Below the pieces are notes generated by a model. It was not told the origin of the DNA, did no database searches, and saw nothing but the letters and a program-made list of their open reading frames with translations. The position numbers were made by a program, and so were the translations under genes. From Rhodococcus coprophilus NBRC 100603 (GTDB taxonomy: Bacteria; Actinomycetota; Actinomycetes; Mycobacteriales; Mycobacteriaceae), in the NCBI RefSeq assembly GCF_001895045.1, contig NZ_BDAM01000010.1:248001-312000 (forward strand): a stretch of DNA of 64,000 nucleotides, written 5' to 3'. Each line of letters opens with the position of its first letter. Position 1 is the first letter of the stretch. Positions 47,011 to 55,724 of this stretch are shown here, one piece after another.

Positions 47011-47044
47011 CACCGCCCCTCACCGTCCACGGTGGGGGGCGGTG
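47011..47044. terminator. bidirectional hairpin between DUF3068 and flippase genes
   Basis: CACCGCCCCTCACCGT (47011-47026) pairs with ACGGTGGGGGGCGGTG (47029-47044) with one G-T wobble. It covers the last codons of the flippase gene. Confidence 0.65.
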
Positions 47045-48261
47045 CCGTTCTCCGGGTCCGGCGCCGGCACAGACGCGCCGGCGGCACGCACGGCCAGCAC
47101 GGCGACGACCGCCGCTGTCACTGCCGCGACGCCGACCGCGATCCCGACGAACTGTTCGATCGTGGAGGCGACCGTGAGCATCAAAATCGCTTCGACGGCG
47201 AGACCCGCCCACGCGACCAGCGCGAGATGCGTCCTTTCGCCCGCTATCGCCGACAGCAGCGCCCCCTGCAGCACCGACAGGCACGCTCCCTGCAGTGCGA
47301 ACATCCACAGCAGCGACTGCACAGGCTGGTACGCGTCACCGACGAGAAGCGGGACGAGCGGTGCGCACACCGCGGCCGCCGCGACCAGCGCCGCGCCCAG
47401 GCCCACGAGCACCGTCAGCGCGGACCGCACCGCCGCCGCGGATTCCGCCGGATCGGCCATGCGTGGATACAGCACCACGCCGACCGCCTGCGGCAGCCAG
47501 AACGCCACCTTCGTCGCCACCGCGCCGAGGGCGTAAAGACCTGCGGAGTCGGGATCGAGCACCACGCGGGCGAGCAGCAGGTCGAGCGACGTCAACGCGA
47601 TCAGCGCGAGTTGCACCTGGGAGGCACGCAGTACCGCTCCGGCGCTGGGCACCGGTGACCGTCCCGGCTCCGCACGGTCACCGCGTCCGACGAGCGCAGC
47701 CGCGACGACTGCGGTGAGACCGGTTCCCACGGCGCCGGCGAACAACGCCGCACCGGGTCCGCCGCCGAGCATGAGCACCACGACCGCCGGAACCACCTTC
47801 GCGACGCCCGCGGTGGCCAGCACGACGCTGAGCGCGCCGAACCTGCCGCTACCTTGCAGAAGCCCCTGTTCACCCGCGAGGAGCACGAGCAGCGGTGCGG
47901 TCACCAAGGATCCGGCCGCGCCCGCGACGCTGGTGTCGAGCGCCCACGCCACCACCGGAACAAGCACCAGCGCGACGACACCCGCCGCGGCCGCGCACCG
48001 GAAACCGAGGCGGCGGAGCACCGCGACGCTGCTGCCGTGCACGGCCTCGCGGGCCACGACCGTCTGCAGGGCGAGCGCCGGAACCGCCAGCACGAGCTGG
48101 GCGGCGAGCAGGCTCGCGAACTCGCCGTATCCGGCCGGACCGAGCCAGCGACCCGCGGGAAGGTGCAGCAGGTAAGCCGCGATGTTCGCGGTCATCGCCC
48201 CGACGGTCACCATCGTCATTCCGGCGGCAGCCGACCGCCGCGTCGTCTCGGGTCGAGGCAT
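47020..48261 (-). CDS. MOP-superfamily flippase-like membrane protein
   Basis: A 413-residue polytopic protein with about 12 helices. The opening GAMTANIAAYLLHLPAGRWLGPAGYGEF resembles Wzx/polysaccharide-export flippases. It lies among lipoglycan and arabinan genes, and only 42 bp separate it from the divergent 581-residue membrane protein. It could move a lipid-linked sugar across the membrane. The substrate is unknown. I recall no such gene at this place in M. tuberculosis, so it may be a lineage-specific addition. Confidence 0.8.
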   Translation of the reverse strand: MPRPETTRRSAAAGMTMVTVGAMTANIAAYLLHLPAGRWLGPAGYGEFASLLAAQLVLAVPALALQTVVAREAVHGSSVAVLRRLGFRCAAAAGVVALVLVPVVAWALDTSVAGAAGSLVTAPLLVLLAGEQGLLQGSGRFGALSVVLATAGVAKVVPAVVVLMLGGGPGAALFAGAVGTGLTAVVAAALVGRGDRAEPGRSPVPSAGAVLRASQVQLALIALTSLDLLLARVVLDPDSAGLYALGAVATKVAFWLPQAVGVVLYPRMADPAESAAAVRSALTVLVGLGAALVAAAAVCAPLVPLLVGDAYQPVQSLLWMFALQGACLSVLQGALLSAIAGERTHLALVAWAGLAVEAILMLTVASTIEQFVGIAVGVAAVTAAVVAVLAVRAAGASVPAPDPENGTAPHRGR

Positions 48262-48291
48262 CCGCCCATCCTCGCATCAGCAGAGACACCG

Positions 48292-48297
48292 TATTCT
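48292..48297 (+). promoter_or_regulatory. -10 box for leaderless membrane-protein gene
   Basis: TATTCT ends 6 nt before the ATG at 48304, the spacing expected when transcription starts at the A of the start codon. No SD is present. Confidence 0.5.
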
Positions 48298-48303
48298 GCC
48301 GCC

Positions 48304-50049
48304 ATGCTCACGCCGGTGTCCTCGCGTTCGGGCGCACCGGCGTCGGTGCGTGCGTTCGCACCGGCCCTGTGGTCCCTCCTGCTGACGTTCGTGGTTCTCG
48401 GCCCGCTCCTGACATCCCCCGGTTATCTGCTGCTGCGGGACGCGGTGAGCACGCCGCGCTCCTTCCTCACCGACTCCGCCCTCGGTTTGTCCGACGCGGC
48501 GGCTCGCGCCGTCCCCCAGGATGCGCTGCTCGCCTGGGTGACCACCATGATCGACGGGGGAATCGCGGTGACCGTCATCCTGGCGCTGTCGGTGTGGGCC
48601 GCCGGGTGGGGAGCCGCGCGGCTCGTCTCCGTCGTGCTGCCGCGGGCGGGGATCCCCGGACAGCTCGTCGCGGCCACGGTCGCGGTCTGGAATCCCTACG
48701 TCGCCGAACGGTTGCTGCAGGGCCACTGGAGCCTGCTCGCCGGGTATGCCGCGCTGCCCTGGGCGATGTGCGCGGCGGTGACGATCCGTCGCCGGCGACG
48801 CGGCGGGTGGCCGGCATTGACGCTGAGCCTCGCAGCGGCCGGGCTGACACCGACCGGAGTGCTGCTCGCGGCCGTCGGGGCTCTGGCGGTGCTCGCCGTT
48901 CCCGGAGGACGCGTCTCGGTGCCCGCGCGGGTGGCCGGCGGGGCTGCCCTCACCGTGTGCGCGTCACTGCCGTGGCTCACCGCCACGTTCCTGGCGGGCG
49001 GAGGAACCGAGGCCGACCCGGCCGGGGTGCGGGCGTTCGCCGCGCGGGCGGAGCCGATGCTCGGCACCCTCGGGTCGCTCGCCGGGCTCGGCGGTATCTG
49101 GAACGCCGGTGCAGTGCCGGAGTCGCGGAGCACGCCGTGGGCGCTCGTCGGCACGGTCCTGTTGCTCGTCGTCGTGGGATGCGGTGTCCCGGCGCTGTGG
49201 CGTCGCCGTCGTCATCCGGTGGTCGTCTCGGCCGCGGTACTGGCTGCGCTGGCGGTGCTGGGACCTGCCGTGGCCGCGACGGGCGCCGGTCTCGCGGGCG
49301 GTGCATGGTCGATGGAGAACGTGCCCGGCACGGGCCTGCTCCGGGATACCCAGAAGTGGGTTGCGCTGGCGATGCCGGGTTACGCGCTGGCCGCAGCGGC
49401 AGGTGTGGGGGCGCTACGTCGCCGGTTCTCCGGCCCGTCGACGGTCTGGGCGACCGCTCTGATCGCCGGACTCCTGCTCGCACTGCCCGACCTCGCGTGG
49501 GGGGTCTCCGGGCAGATCCGGCCGGTGCACTACCCCGACGGGTGGCGCAAGGTCGCCGAGTCCGTCACCGCGCGCGACGGCGATGTGGCGGTGCTGCCGG
49601 GAGGCATGTTCCGGATCTTCGATTTCTCCGGTCTGGTGGCCGTCCTGGACCCCTTGCCACGCATGGTGCGTGCGGACGTGTTGCAGACCGGCACGCTCGT
49701 CGTGGCGGGAGGCACGGTAGCCGGTGAGGGTCACCGTGCCGAGGAAGTCGAAGAACTCCTGCTGACCGGCGCCGACCCGGCGGCACTAGCCGCGAACGGT
49801 GTGGGCTGGGTGGTCGTCGAACACGGCACCCCCGGCGGCCTCGGCGAGTCGCAGCGCACCCTGGATGCACTCGAGCAGGTGTACGGCGACGACGATCTGA
49901 GCCTGTACCGGGTCGACGGGGTTTCCGGCGACGCGTCGCCGCACCGGGCGTCCGCCATCGCGGCGCACATGGTGTGGCTGCTGATGTCAGCGTGCGGCGC
50001 TGTGGGCGTGCTTGTGCAGCGGTTCGCCCGTTCTCGGAAACAGCCCTGA
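48304..50049 (+). CDS. polytopic membrane protein (Rv0226c-like)
   Basis: A 581-residue protein with about 12 helices and a soluble C-terminal segment (about 400-550), built like a GT-C-type membrane enzyme without an obvious catalytic motif. The first loop has LLTSPGYLLLRDAV and a later loop WNPYVAERLLQGHWSLLAGYAA (shortened here). Length and context match the conserved Rv0226c protein of the lipoglycan locus (from memory). Its last 63 bp overlap the converging glycosyltransferase. Function is unknown. Confidence 0.78.
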   Translation: MLTPVSSRSGAPASVRAFAPALWSLLLTFVVLGPLLTSPGYLLLRDAVSTPRSFLTDSALGLSDAAARAVPQDALLAWVTTMIDGGIAVTVILALSVWAAGWGAARLVSVVLPRAGIPGQLVAATVAVWNPYVAERLLQGHWSLLAGYAALPWAMCAAVTIRRRRRGGWPALTLSLAAAGLTPTGVLLAAVGALAVLAVPGGRVSVPARVAGGAALTVCASLPWLTATFLAGGGTEADPAGVRAFAARAEPMLGTLGSLAGLGGIWNAGAVPESRSTPWALVGTVLLLVVVGCGVPALWRRRRHPVVVSAAVLAALAVLGPAVAATGAGLAGGAWSMENVPGTGLLRDTQKWVALAMPGYALAAAAGVGALRRRFSGPSTVWATALIAGLLLALPDLAWGVSGQIRPVHYPDGWRKVAESVTARDGDVAVLPGGMFRIFDFSGLVAVLDPLPRMVRADVLQTGTLVVAGGTVAGEGHRAEEVEELLLTGADPAALAANGVGWVVVEHGTPGGLGESQRTLDALEQVYGDDDLSLYRVDGVSGDASPHRASAIAAHMVWLLMSACGAVGVLVQRFARSRKQP

Positions 50050-51189
50050 GACGGCTCGGCCGCGGGCGGTGCCCGACAGGACGTCGAACACTCCGTCACC
50101 GGTGGCCTCCCACGAGAATTCCCCGGCCCGGAAGCGGGCCTTCGCACCGAGCTGACGCAGCCGGTCACGATCCTCGAGCAGGTCGGCCACCGCATCGGTG
50201 AGCTGGGCCGGAGAATTCACCAGCAGCCCCGTCACCCCGTCGATGATGGAATCGGTCAGGCCCTTGGAACTGCGGTATCCGATCGTGGGCACACCGTGCT
50301 GGGCGGCTTCGACCACCGCCAGACCCCACCCTTCCTTGCGGGAGGGCATCACGTGCAGCCATGCGCGGGAGAGGAGTTCGTGTTTCCGATCCTCGGCGAC
50401 GTGACCGTGGAAGGTGACCGCGTCCGCGATGCCGAGTTCTGCTGCGGCATCGCGCAGGTTCTGTTCCCACCAGCCGCCGCCGATGACGTCGAGATGCAGG
50501 CCGGGAATGCGTCTGCGCAGCGCGGCGACAGCGCCGAGCGCGTCCTCGATCTGCTTGTGGGGTACGAGCCGGGACAGCACGCACAGGCTCGGATGTTCGG
50601 TGCGGGTGTGGTCGTCTCCGGGGACGACACCGGCGGGGATCGCGTCCGCGCCGTTGCGCACCACCGCGATGCGGTCCCGGTCGACGCCGAGCGCACGCAG
50701 TTCGTCGGCCGACGGGAGCGACACCGTGAGGTACTGGTTGCGGCGGTGGACCCGCGGCGACAACGACGACTCGATCCACCAGCCGAGTTTCGCCATCAGC
50801 CGTCCCGCGACAGGCCACTGCTCCCGGTGGCAATGGTGCACGAGGAGGGTGACCGGTGCTCCGGCGACCACCCTGGCGAAGAACGGGATGCCGTTCTGGG
50901 TGTCGATGACAGCATCGGGGCGGATTCCGGCCAGCGGACCGAACCCCAGCCGTCCGGCCGCGATCGCGGCGAGTGCGCGCGGGTACACGGTGAGCCGGCC
51001 GCCACCACGGCTGATGTCGATGCCGTCGACGGTGTCGCGACTCGGCGCACCCGGATACGACGCAGTGCGCAGCGTGACTTTGATACCGCGCGCGGCGAGT
51101 TGGGCGCCCACCTGTTCCAGGTACCGCTCGCTGCCACCCCCTTGGGGGTGTCCGGTGTCCCGCCAGCAGAGCAGCAGTACCTCCTGCAC
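49987..51189 (-). CDS. GT4-family glycosyltransferase
   Basis: A 400-residue GT-B enzyme. The N-terminal domain has DTGHPQGGGSERYLEQVG, and the C-terminal donor site has SRKEGWGLAVVEAAQHG, the E-x7-E motif. It should use a nucleotide sugar on the cytoplasmic face. The GTG at 51189 was chosen because GGGGG lies about 8 bp ahead and homology starts there; a TTG at 51261 is also open. It matches the place of Rv0225. It overlaps the 3' end of the 581-residue membrane protein gene. Confidence 0.85.
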   Translation of the reverse strand: MQEVLLLCWRDTGHPQGGGSERYLEQVGAQLAARGIKVTLRTASYPGAPSRDTVDGIDISRGGGRLTVYPRALAAIAAGRLGFGPLAGIRPDAVIDTQNGIPFFARVVAGAPVTLLVHHCHREQWPVAGRLMAKLGWWIESSLSPRVHRRNQYLTVSLPSADELRALGVDRDRIAVVRNGADAIPAGVVPGDDHTRTEHPSLCVLSRLVPHKQIEDALGAVAALRRRIPGLHLDVIGGGWWEQNLRDAAAELGIADAVTFHGHVAEDRKHELLSRAWLHVMPSRKEGWGLAVVEAAQHGVPTIGYRSSKGLTDSIIDGVTGLLVNSPAQLTDAVADLLEDRDRLRQLGAKARFRAGEFSWEATGDGVFDVLSGTARGRAVSGLFPRTGEPLHKHAHSAAR

Positions 51190-51335
51190 GCGAAGCCCCC
51201 AATGTGTTGCAGACGTCCCGTAGGGACCGGTGGGTGACCCGGGAGGGCCTAGGTATGACAACGAACACCCTAACGGTTACGGGACCGGCATAGGTATGGA
51301 GATCTCCCTCGAGCTCCACACTAAGGTGGTTCGAC

Positions 51336-52121
51336 GTGCCTTCTCCGACCGCGCCCGACTCCCGCGTGACCCGGCTCTTCTCACGACGCGCGACGCTGCG
51401 TCGGTCGGTGGGCCTGCTGAGCAGTTTCCGTTTCGAGCAGACTGCGCCCGAGAAGTTCTACGGCGGCCTCGCCCACGACACGGTCGATCTGATCGGGGAT
51501 CTGTACACCGGCGCCACCGGCACCGGACTGTCGGGCACGACGGTCGTCGACGTCGGTGGCGGACCCGGATACTTCGCGGACGCATTCCACGCGGTCGGGT
51601 CGCGTTACGTGCCGATCGAGCCGGATCCGTCGGAGATGCACGCGGCCGGACTGCGAGTGGGTGGCGCGATCCGTGGATCGGGACTGGCGTTGCCGCTGCG
51701 CGACGGTTCGGTGGACGTGTGCTTCTCGTCCAACGTCGCCGAGCACGTCTCGGCGCCGTTTGTGATGGCCGACGAGATGCTGCGCGTGACGCGGCCGGGC
51801 GGGCTGATGGTGCTGTCGTACACGTTGTGGTGGGGTCCGTTCGGCGGTCACGAGACAGGACCGTGGCACGCGTTCGGAGGTGAGTACGCGGCCCGGCGGT
51901 ACGCCCGCAAGCACGGACGCGAACCGAAGAACAGATACGGGCATTCCTTGTTCGAGGTGGGTGCGAGCGACGGTCTGCGCTGGGCGCGGGCGACCCCGGA
52001 CGGCACCTTGCTCGCCGCGTTTCCGCGCTACCACCCACGGTGGGCGTGGTGGCTCGTGAAAGTCCCGGGACTGCGGGAAATCCTGGTGAGCAACCTGGTT
52101 CTCGTGATGCAGCGGCGGTGA
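51336..52121 (+). CDS. class I SAM methyltransferase (Rv0224c-like)
   Basis: A 261-residue methyltransferase. Motif I is VVDVGGGPGYF, the acidic motif II IEPDPSEM, and FSSNVAEHV precedes the GGLMVLSYT strand. The GTG at 51336 follows AAGGTGG. It is divergent from the GT4 gene, as Rv0224c is from Rv0225 in M. tuberculosis (from memory). The substrate may be a lipoglycan precursor, but this is only by position. Confidence 0.83.
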   Translation: MPSPTAPDSRVTRLFSRRATLRRSVGLLSSFRFEQTAPEKFYGGLAHDTVDLIGDLYTGATGTGLSGTTVVDVGGGPGYFADAFHAVGSRYVPIEPDPSEMHAAGLRVGGAIRGSGLALPLRDGSVDVCFSSNVAEHVSAPFVMADEMLRVTRPGGLMVLSYTLWWGPFGGHETGPWHAFGGEYAARRYARKHGREPKNRYGHSLFEVGASDGLRWARATPDGTLLAAFPRYHPRWAWWLVKVPGLREILVSNLVLVMQRR

Positions 52122-52149
52122 CCTGCGCGGGCACCGGGCGCACATCGCC

Positions 52150-52155
52150 TAGGGT
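52150..52155 (+). promoter_or_regulatory. -10 box for leaderless ROK kinase gene
   Basis: TAGGGT lies 6 nt before the ATG at 52162. No SD is visible. This predicts a leaderless message. Confidence 0.45.
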
Positions 52156-52161
52156 CGCGGT

Positions 52162-52162
52162 A
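52162..52162 (+). other. predicted leaderless transcription start
   Basis: The A of the ROK start codon is the inferred +1 from the TAGGGT spacing. It is a prediction only. Confidence 0.3.
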
Positions 52163-53049
52163 TGACCGCACTGGCCCTCGACGTCGGCGGCACGAAACTT
52201 GCCGCGGCCATCGTCGCCGACGACGCGACACCACTCGAGCCGAAGTCCTTGCCCGTGCCCGCCACGGGTGTCTGGAATTCGTGCGCCGCACTGCTGCGAG
52301 ACGTCGCCGGCCCGGAACCGGTGACGGCGGTCGGGATCGCCGCGGCCGGTCCGGTCGACGCCGTGCACGGCACCGTGTCGCCGATCAACATCGCCGAATG
52401 GGCCGCCGGATTCCCGCTGGTCGATGCCGTCCGCAGCCTCTTCCCGCGCGCCCGCGTACGCATGGCAATGGACGGTGCCGCCGCGACCCTGGGTGAGCAG
52501 CGCTTCGGTGCCGGACGCGGCGCGCCCGATCTGCTCGGCGTGGTCGTCGGTACCGGGGTCGGAGGTGGGCTGGTTCTCGGCGGCCGGATCGTCGGCGGGC
52601 GCACAGGCAATGCCGGACACCTCGGGCACATGGTCTCGGCGTACGGGAACGCGGTGTGTGCGTGCGGAGGGGTCGGTTGTGTCGAGACCGTCGCGAGCGG
52701 GCCGTCCGCGGTTCGGTGGGCGCGGGCGCACGGCTGGGAAGGATCCGACGGTGCGGCGCTCGCTGCCGATGCCCAGGCCGGCATCGGTGTCGCCGCGGCC
52801 GCGCTCGAGCGCGCGGGAACCGCGTTGGGCCAGGTCATTGCATCCGCCGCGGCCCTGACGGACATCTCTCGTGTCGTGGTCGGCGGCGGCTTCGCGCAGT
52901 CCGGTACGCACCTGTGGCGGCCGATGCTGGCGTCGGCGTCGCGGCATGCCCGGCTCGGATTCTTGCGCGAGTTGCAGATCGTGCCCGCCGAACTCGGTGC
53001 GCTGGGCACCCTCGCGGGCGCGTCACTGCTCGCCTCAGGTCACGACTAG
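52162..53049 (+). CDS. ROK-family sugar kinase
   Basis: A 295-residue ROK kinase. The phosphate loop is LDVGGTKLAAAI, the catalytic Asp is in MDGAAATLGE, GVVVGTGVGGG follows, and the zinc site is CACGGVGCVE. The segment before the zinc site reads AGHLGHM, where glucokinases have GExGH. The His form occurs in N-acetylmannosamine kinases, so an N-acyl hexosamine may be the substrate. It stands alone. Confidence 0.9.
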   Translation: MTALALDVGGTKLAAAIVADDATPLEPKSLPVPATGVWNSCAALLRDVAGPEPVTAVGIAAAGPVDAVHGTVSPINIAEWAAGFPLVDAVRSLFPRARVRMAMDGAAATLGEQRFGAGRGAPDLLGVVVGTGVGGGLVLGGRIVGGRTGNAGHLGHMVSAYGNAVCACGGVGCVETVASGPSAVRWARAHGWEGSDGAALAADAQAGIGVAAAALERAGTALGQVIASAAALTDISRVVVGGGFAQSGTHLWRPMLASASRHARLGFLRELQIVPAELGALGTLAGASLLASGHD

Positions 53050-53130
53050 ATAACCAATCCCTGCTCGCCCTCGACGCTGCCCTACCCTCTGACGTACCAC
53101 TCATCCAGCGGATCGATCGGCGGTATCGGG

Positions 53131-53559
53131 ATGCGGATTGCTGAGATTTTGCGGAACAAGGGGTCGGGCGTGTGCACCGTCCCACCCGAAACGCCGATCT
53201 GCGAGTTGCTCGGCGATTTCGCGCGTTACAACATCGGCGCCATGGTCGTGGTCGAGAACGACGCGGTGGTCGGCATCATCACCGAGCGAGACGTGGTTCG
53301 CAGCCTCAACCACCGCGGACCGTCCATCCTCGCCGACACCGCGCGCAACCTCATGACCACCGAGGTGGCGACGTGTCTCCCGAGCGACACCGTCCACAGT
53401 CTGGCCGAGACGATGACCGACAGACGGGTCCGTCACCTGCCGGTCGTCGAGGACGGACGCCTCGTCGGGATCGTCAGTATCGGTGACATCGTCAAGAGCC
53501 GTCTCGACGAACTGCAGGACGAACGCGATCAGCTCGCGTCGTACATCCACCGAGGTTGA
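53131..53559 (+). CDS. CBS-pair protein
   Basis: A 142-residue protein consisting of two CBS motifs (about 5-60 and 72-130: VVGIITERDVVRSL and LVGIVSIGDIVKSRL). Such stand-alone pairs bind adenine nucleotides and act as energy sensors. It starts at ATG 53131 and converges with the acidic protein gene 3 bp away. The effector partner is unknown. Confidence 0.88.
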   Translation: MRIAEILRNKGSGVCTVPPETPICELLGDFARYNIGAMVVVENDAVVGIITERDVVRSLNHRGPSILADTARNLMTTEVATCLPSDTVHSLAETMTDRRVRHLPVVEDGRLVGIVSIGDIVKSRLDELQDERDQLASYIHRG

Positions 53560-53562
53560 CGA

Positions 53563-53964
53563 CTATCCGTCCGAGTTCTCGGCGTCGCTCTGCTCGTCGT
53601 CACCGTCCGTGGCTGTCTTCTTGGGCCGATCGAGGACGCTCACGCTCATCCCGTAGGGCAGGAAGCGCACCGACCTGGTCGGATCGGTGTTGCCCTTGAG
53701 TGCGCGCAGGGCGTCGAGTTCGGCCGGATAGACCTGATCGACATACACGACTCCGTCGTCGTCGCTGGTGTAGACGACCCAGACGCCCGCGCCGGTCTCG
53801 CCCGTAGTCTCGGGCGAGGGGGCACTATGGGGTGTGCGGGGTCGCTCCGGCGCGTCGAGGAACGACAGCACACGGTCCTTGAGCTGACGTAACTCCTCAC
53901 CGGCCTCGCGGACCACTCGGTCGAGGTCGTCGGGATCGAATCCGAAGGGGTTGTTCTCCGCCAT
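53563..53964 (-). CDS. small acidic conserved hypothetical protein
   Basis: A 133-residue acidic protein. The N-terminus MAENNPFGFDPDDLDRVVRE and a helix (EELRQLKDRVLSFLDA) are followed by a beta segment GVWVVYTSDDDGVVYVDQVY and a disordered Asp/Ser tail. The ATG at 53964 has an AGGAGAG SD. No named family was recognised. It is divergent from the aldehyde dehydrogenase gene across a 243-bp gap that holds the KstR-type site. Confidence 0.7.
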   Translation of the reverse strand: MAENNPFGFDPDDLDRVVREAGEELRQLKDRVLSFLDAPERPRTPHSAPSPETTGETGAGVWVVYTSDDDGVVYVDQVYPAELDALRALKGNTDPTRSVRFLPYGMSVSVLDRPKKTATDGDDEQSDAENSDG

Positions 53965-54097
53965 TGTTCTCTCCTGCCGTTGGCCCCGTGACCGAGCGCC
54001 ACGGCCACTGGACCCCGTCGCGTGACCCCGGGCACTGTCCAGTGTGGTCAACTCCCCGGGTTCCCGCCACCGCCCGTCCTCAACCTTCCCAAAAACC

Positions 54098-54111
54098 TGT
54101 AACCTGTTCTA
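54098..54111. promoter_or_regulatory. KstR-type operator upstream of aldehyde dehydrogenase
   Basis: TGTAACCTGTTCTA fits the published KstR consensus TnnAACnnGTTnnA at every fixed position. It overlaps a possible -10 TAGTGT (54110-54115). KstR represses cholesterol side-chain and ring genes in mycobacteria and rhodococci. The rest of the gap (53965-54097) shows nothing clear. Confidence 0.75.
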
Positions 54112-54207
54112 GTGTTCGGGGTCACAGGCGGGGGCCGCCGGAACGCCGGTACCGAACCACGAACCTGCCTTGTATACGAGCAACCAGCAACTGGTGAGGA
54201 TGCGGAC

Positions 54208-55656
54208 ATGACCGACTACGACAAGTTGTTCATCGGCGGCCAATGGGTGGCACCGTCGACCGACGAGAAACTCGAGGTGTTCTCCCCGGCGACGGAGACA
54301 CGCGTCGGATCGGTTCCCGTCGCCGGGCCGAAGGACGTCGATGCAGCAGTCGCCGCCGCGCGTCGCGCGTTCGACGACGGCCCGTGGCCGCGCATGACCC
54401 CGACCGAGCGCGGCCGGGTGATCGCGAAAGCCGCAAAACTTCTCGAAGAACGCGGTGCCGAGATCGCGTCGCTCGTCTCGTCCGAAATGGGCCAGCCCGC
54501 CGCCTCGGTGCAGATGATGCAGATGACGCCGTCCCTCGCAACGCTCAACTACTATGCAGGACTTGCCGATTCGTTCAAGTGGACGGACGAGCGGACCGGT
54601 TCGTTCGGCCGCTCGCGCGTCACCCGCGAACCGGTCGGTGTCGTCGGAGCCGTGATCGCATGGAACGTGCCGTTGTTCCTGTGCGCCAACAAGCTCGGAC
54701 CTGCCCTCCTCGCCGGCTGCAGCGTCGTCCTCAAGCCGGCACCGGAATCGCCCCTCGCGGTCAACGTCGTCGCCGAAATCTTCACGGAGGCCGGACTTCC
54801 CGAAGGAGTCCTGTCCGTGGTGCCTGGTGGCGCCGAGACCGGTGAATACCTCGTCTCGCACCCCGACCTCGACAAGATCACGTTCACCGGCTCGACGGCC
54901 GTCGGCAAGCACATCGGCGAGATCGCCGCACGCAATCTCAAGCGCTGCTCCCTCGAACTCGGTGGCAAGTCCGCGGCCATCATCCTCGAGGACGCCGATC
55001 TCGACTCCACCATCGCGATGCTCGTGATGTCGGGCCTGATGAACACGGGCCAGGCCTGCGTCGGGCAGACCCGCATCCTCGCGCCGCGGTCCCGGTACGA
55101 CGAGGTGGTCGAGAAGATCGTCGCCACCGCCGCCTTCTTCCCCGTCGGCCCGCCGTCCGACGAAGGTGCACAACTCGGTCCCCTGATCTCGGCCAAACAG
55201 CGCGAACGCGTCGAGGGTTACATCGCCAAGGGCCTCGAAGAAGGTGCCCGCCTCGTCCTCGGCGGCGGTCGCCCCGCGGGCCTCGACACGGGCTACTTCG
55301 TCGAACCCACCGTTTTCGCCGACGTCGACAATTCGATGACGATCGCGCGCGAGGAGATCTTCGGCCCCGTCCTGTGCGTCCTGCCCTACGACAGTGTCGA
55401 CGAAGCCGTGCAGATCGCCAACGACTCCGACTACGGCCTTGCGGGATCGGTCTACACCACCGATGTCGAGAAGGGCCTCGACATCGCGTCGCGCGTCCGG
55501 ACCGGCACGTACGGAATCAACTGGTACGCATTCGATCCCGGCTCGCCGTTCGGTGGGTACAAGAATTCGGGCATCGGCCGCGAGAACGGTCCCGAAGGCC
55601 TCGAGGCGTTCTGCGAGACCAAGTCCGTGCTCTACCCGCCCGGTTACCAGGACTGA
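54208..55656 (+). CDS. aldehyde dehydrogenase, predicted KstR-controlled
   Basis: A 482-residue NAD-dependent ALDH. The base is Glu250 (LELGGKSA), the nucleophile Cys284 (GQACVGQTR), with AREEIFGPVLCV and the C-terminal SPFGGYKNSG. The ATG at 54208 follows GAGGA. Position and operator match Rv0223c, which I recall as a KstR regulon member. The expected role is oxidation of a sterol side-chain aldehyde such as the C26 aldehyde, but other aldehydes are possible. A hairpin with tetraloop follows. Confidence 0.9.
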   Translation: MTDYDKLFIGGQWVAPSTDEKLEVFSPATETRVGSVPVAGPKDVDAAVAAARRAFDDGPWPRMTPTERGRVIAKAAKLLEERGAEIASLVSSEMGQPAASVQMMQMTPSLATLNYYAGLADSFKWTDERTGSFGRSRVTREPVGVVGAVIAWNVPLFLCANKLGPALLAGCSVVLKPAPESPLAVNVVAEIFTEAGLPEGVLSVVPGGAETGEYLVSHPDLDKITFTGSTAVGKHIGEIAARNLKRCSLELGGKSAAIILEDADLDSTIAMLVMSGLMNTGQACVGQTRILAPRSRYDEVVEKIVATAAFFPVGPPSDEGAQLGPLISAKQRERVEGYIAKGLEEGARLVLGGGRPAGLDTGYFVEPTVFADVDNSMTIAREEIFGPVLCVLPYDSVDEAVQIANDSDYGLAGSVYTTDVEKGLDIASRVRTGTYGINWYAFDPGSPFGGYKNSGIGRENGPEGLEAFCETKSVLYPPGYQD

Positions 55657-55686
55657 CCCGAAACCGGGTCCAGCGAAACAAAAAGC

Positions 55687-55716
55687 GTGGCACTCGGTCG
55701 AAAGACCGGGTGCCAC
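55687..55716. terminator. hairpin with GAAA tetraloop and T-tract on minus strand
   Basis: GTGGCACTCGGTC and GACCGGGTGCCAC close a GAAA loop (one G-T wobble). On the minus strand the stem is followed by GCTTTTTGTTTC, a good intrinsic terminator for the heterocycle operon. It can also end the ALDH transcript. Confidence 0.88.
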
Positions 55717-55724
55717 CCTTCGTG

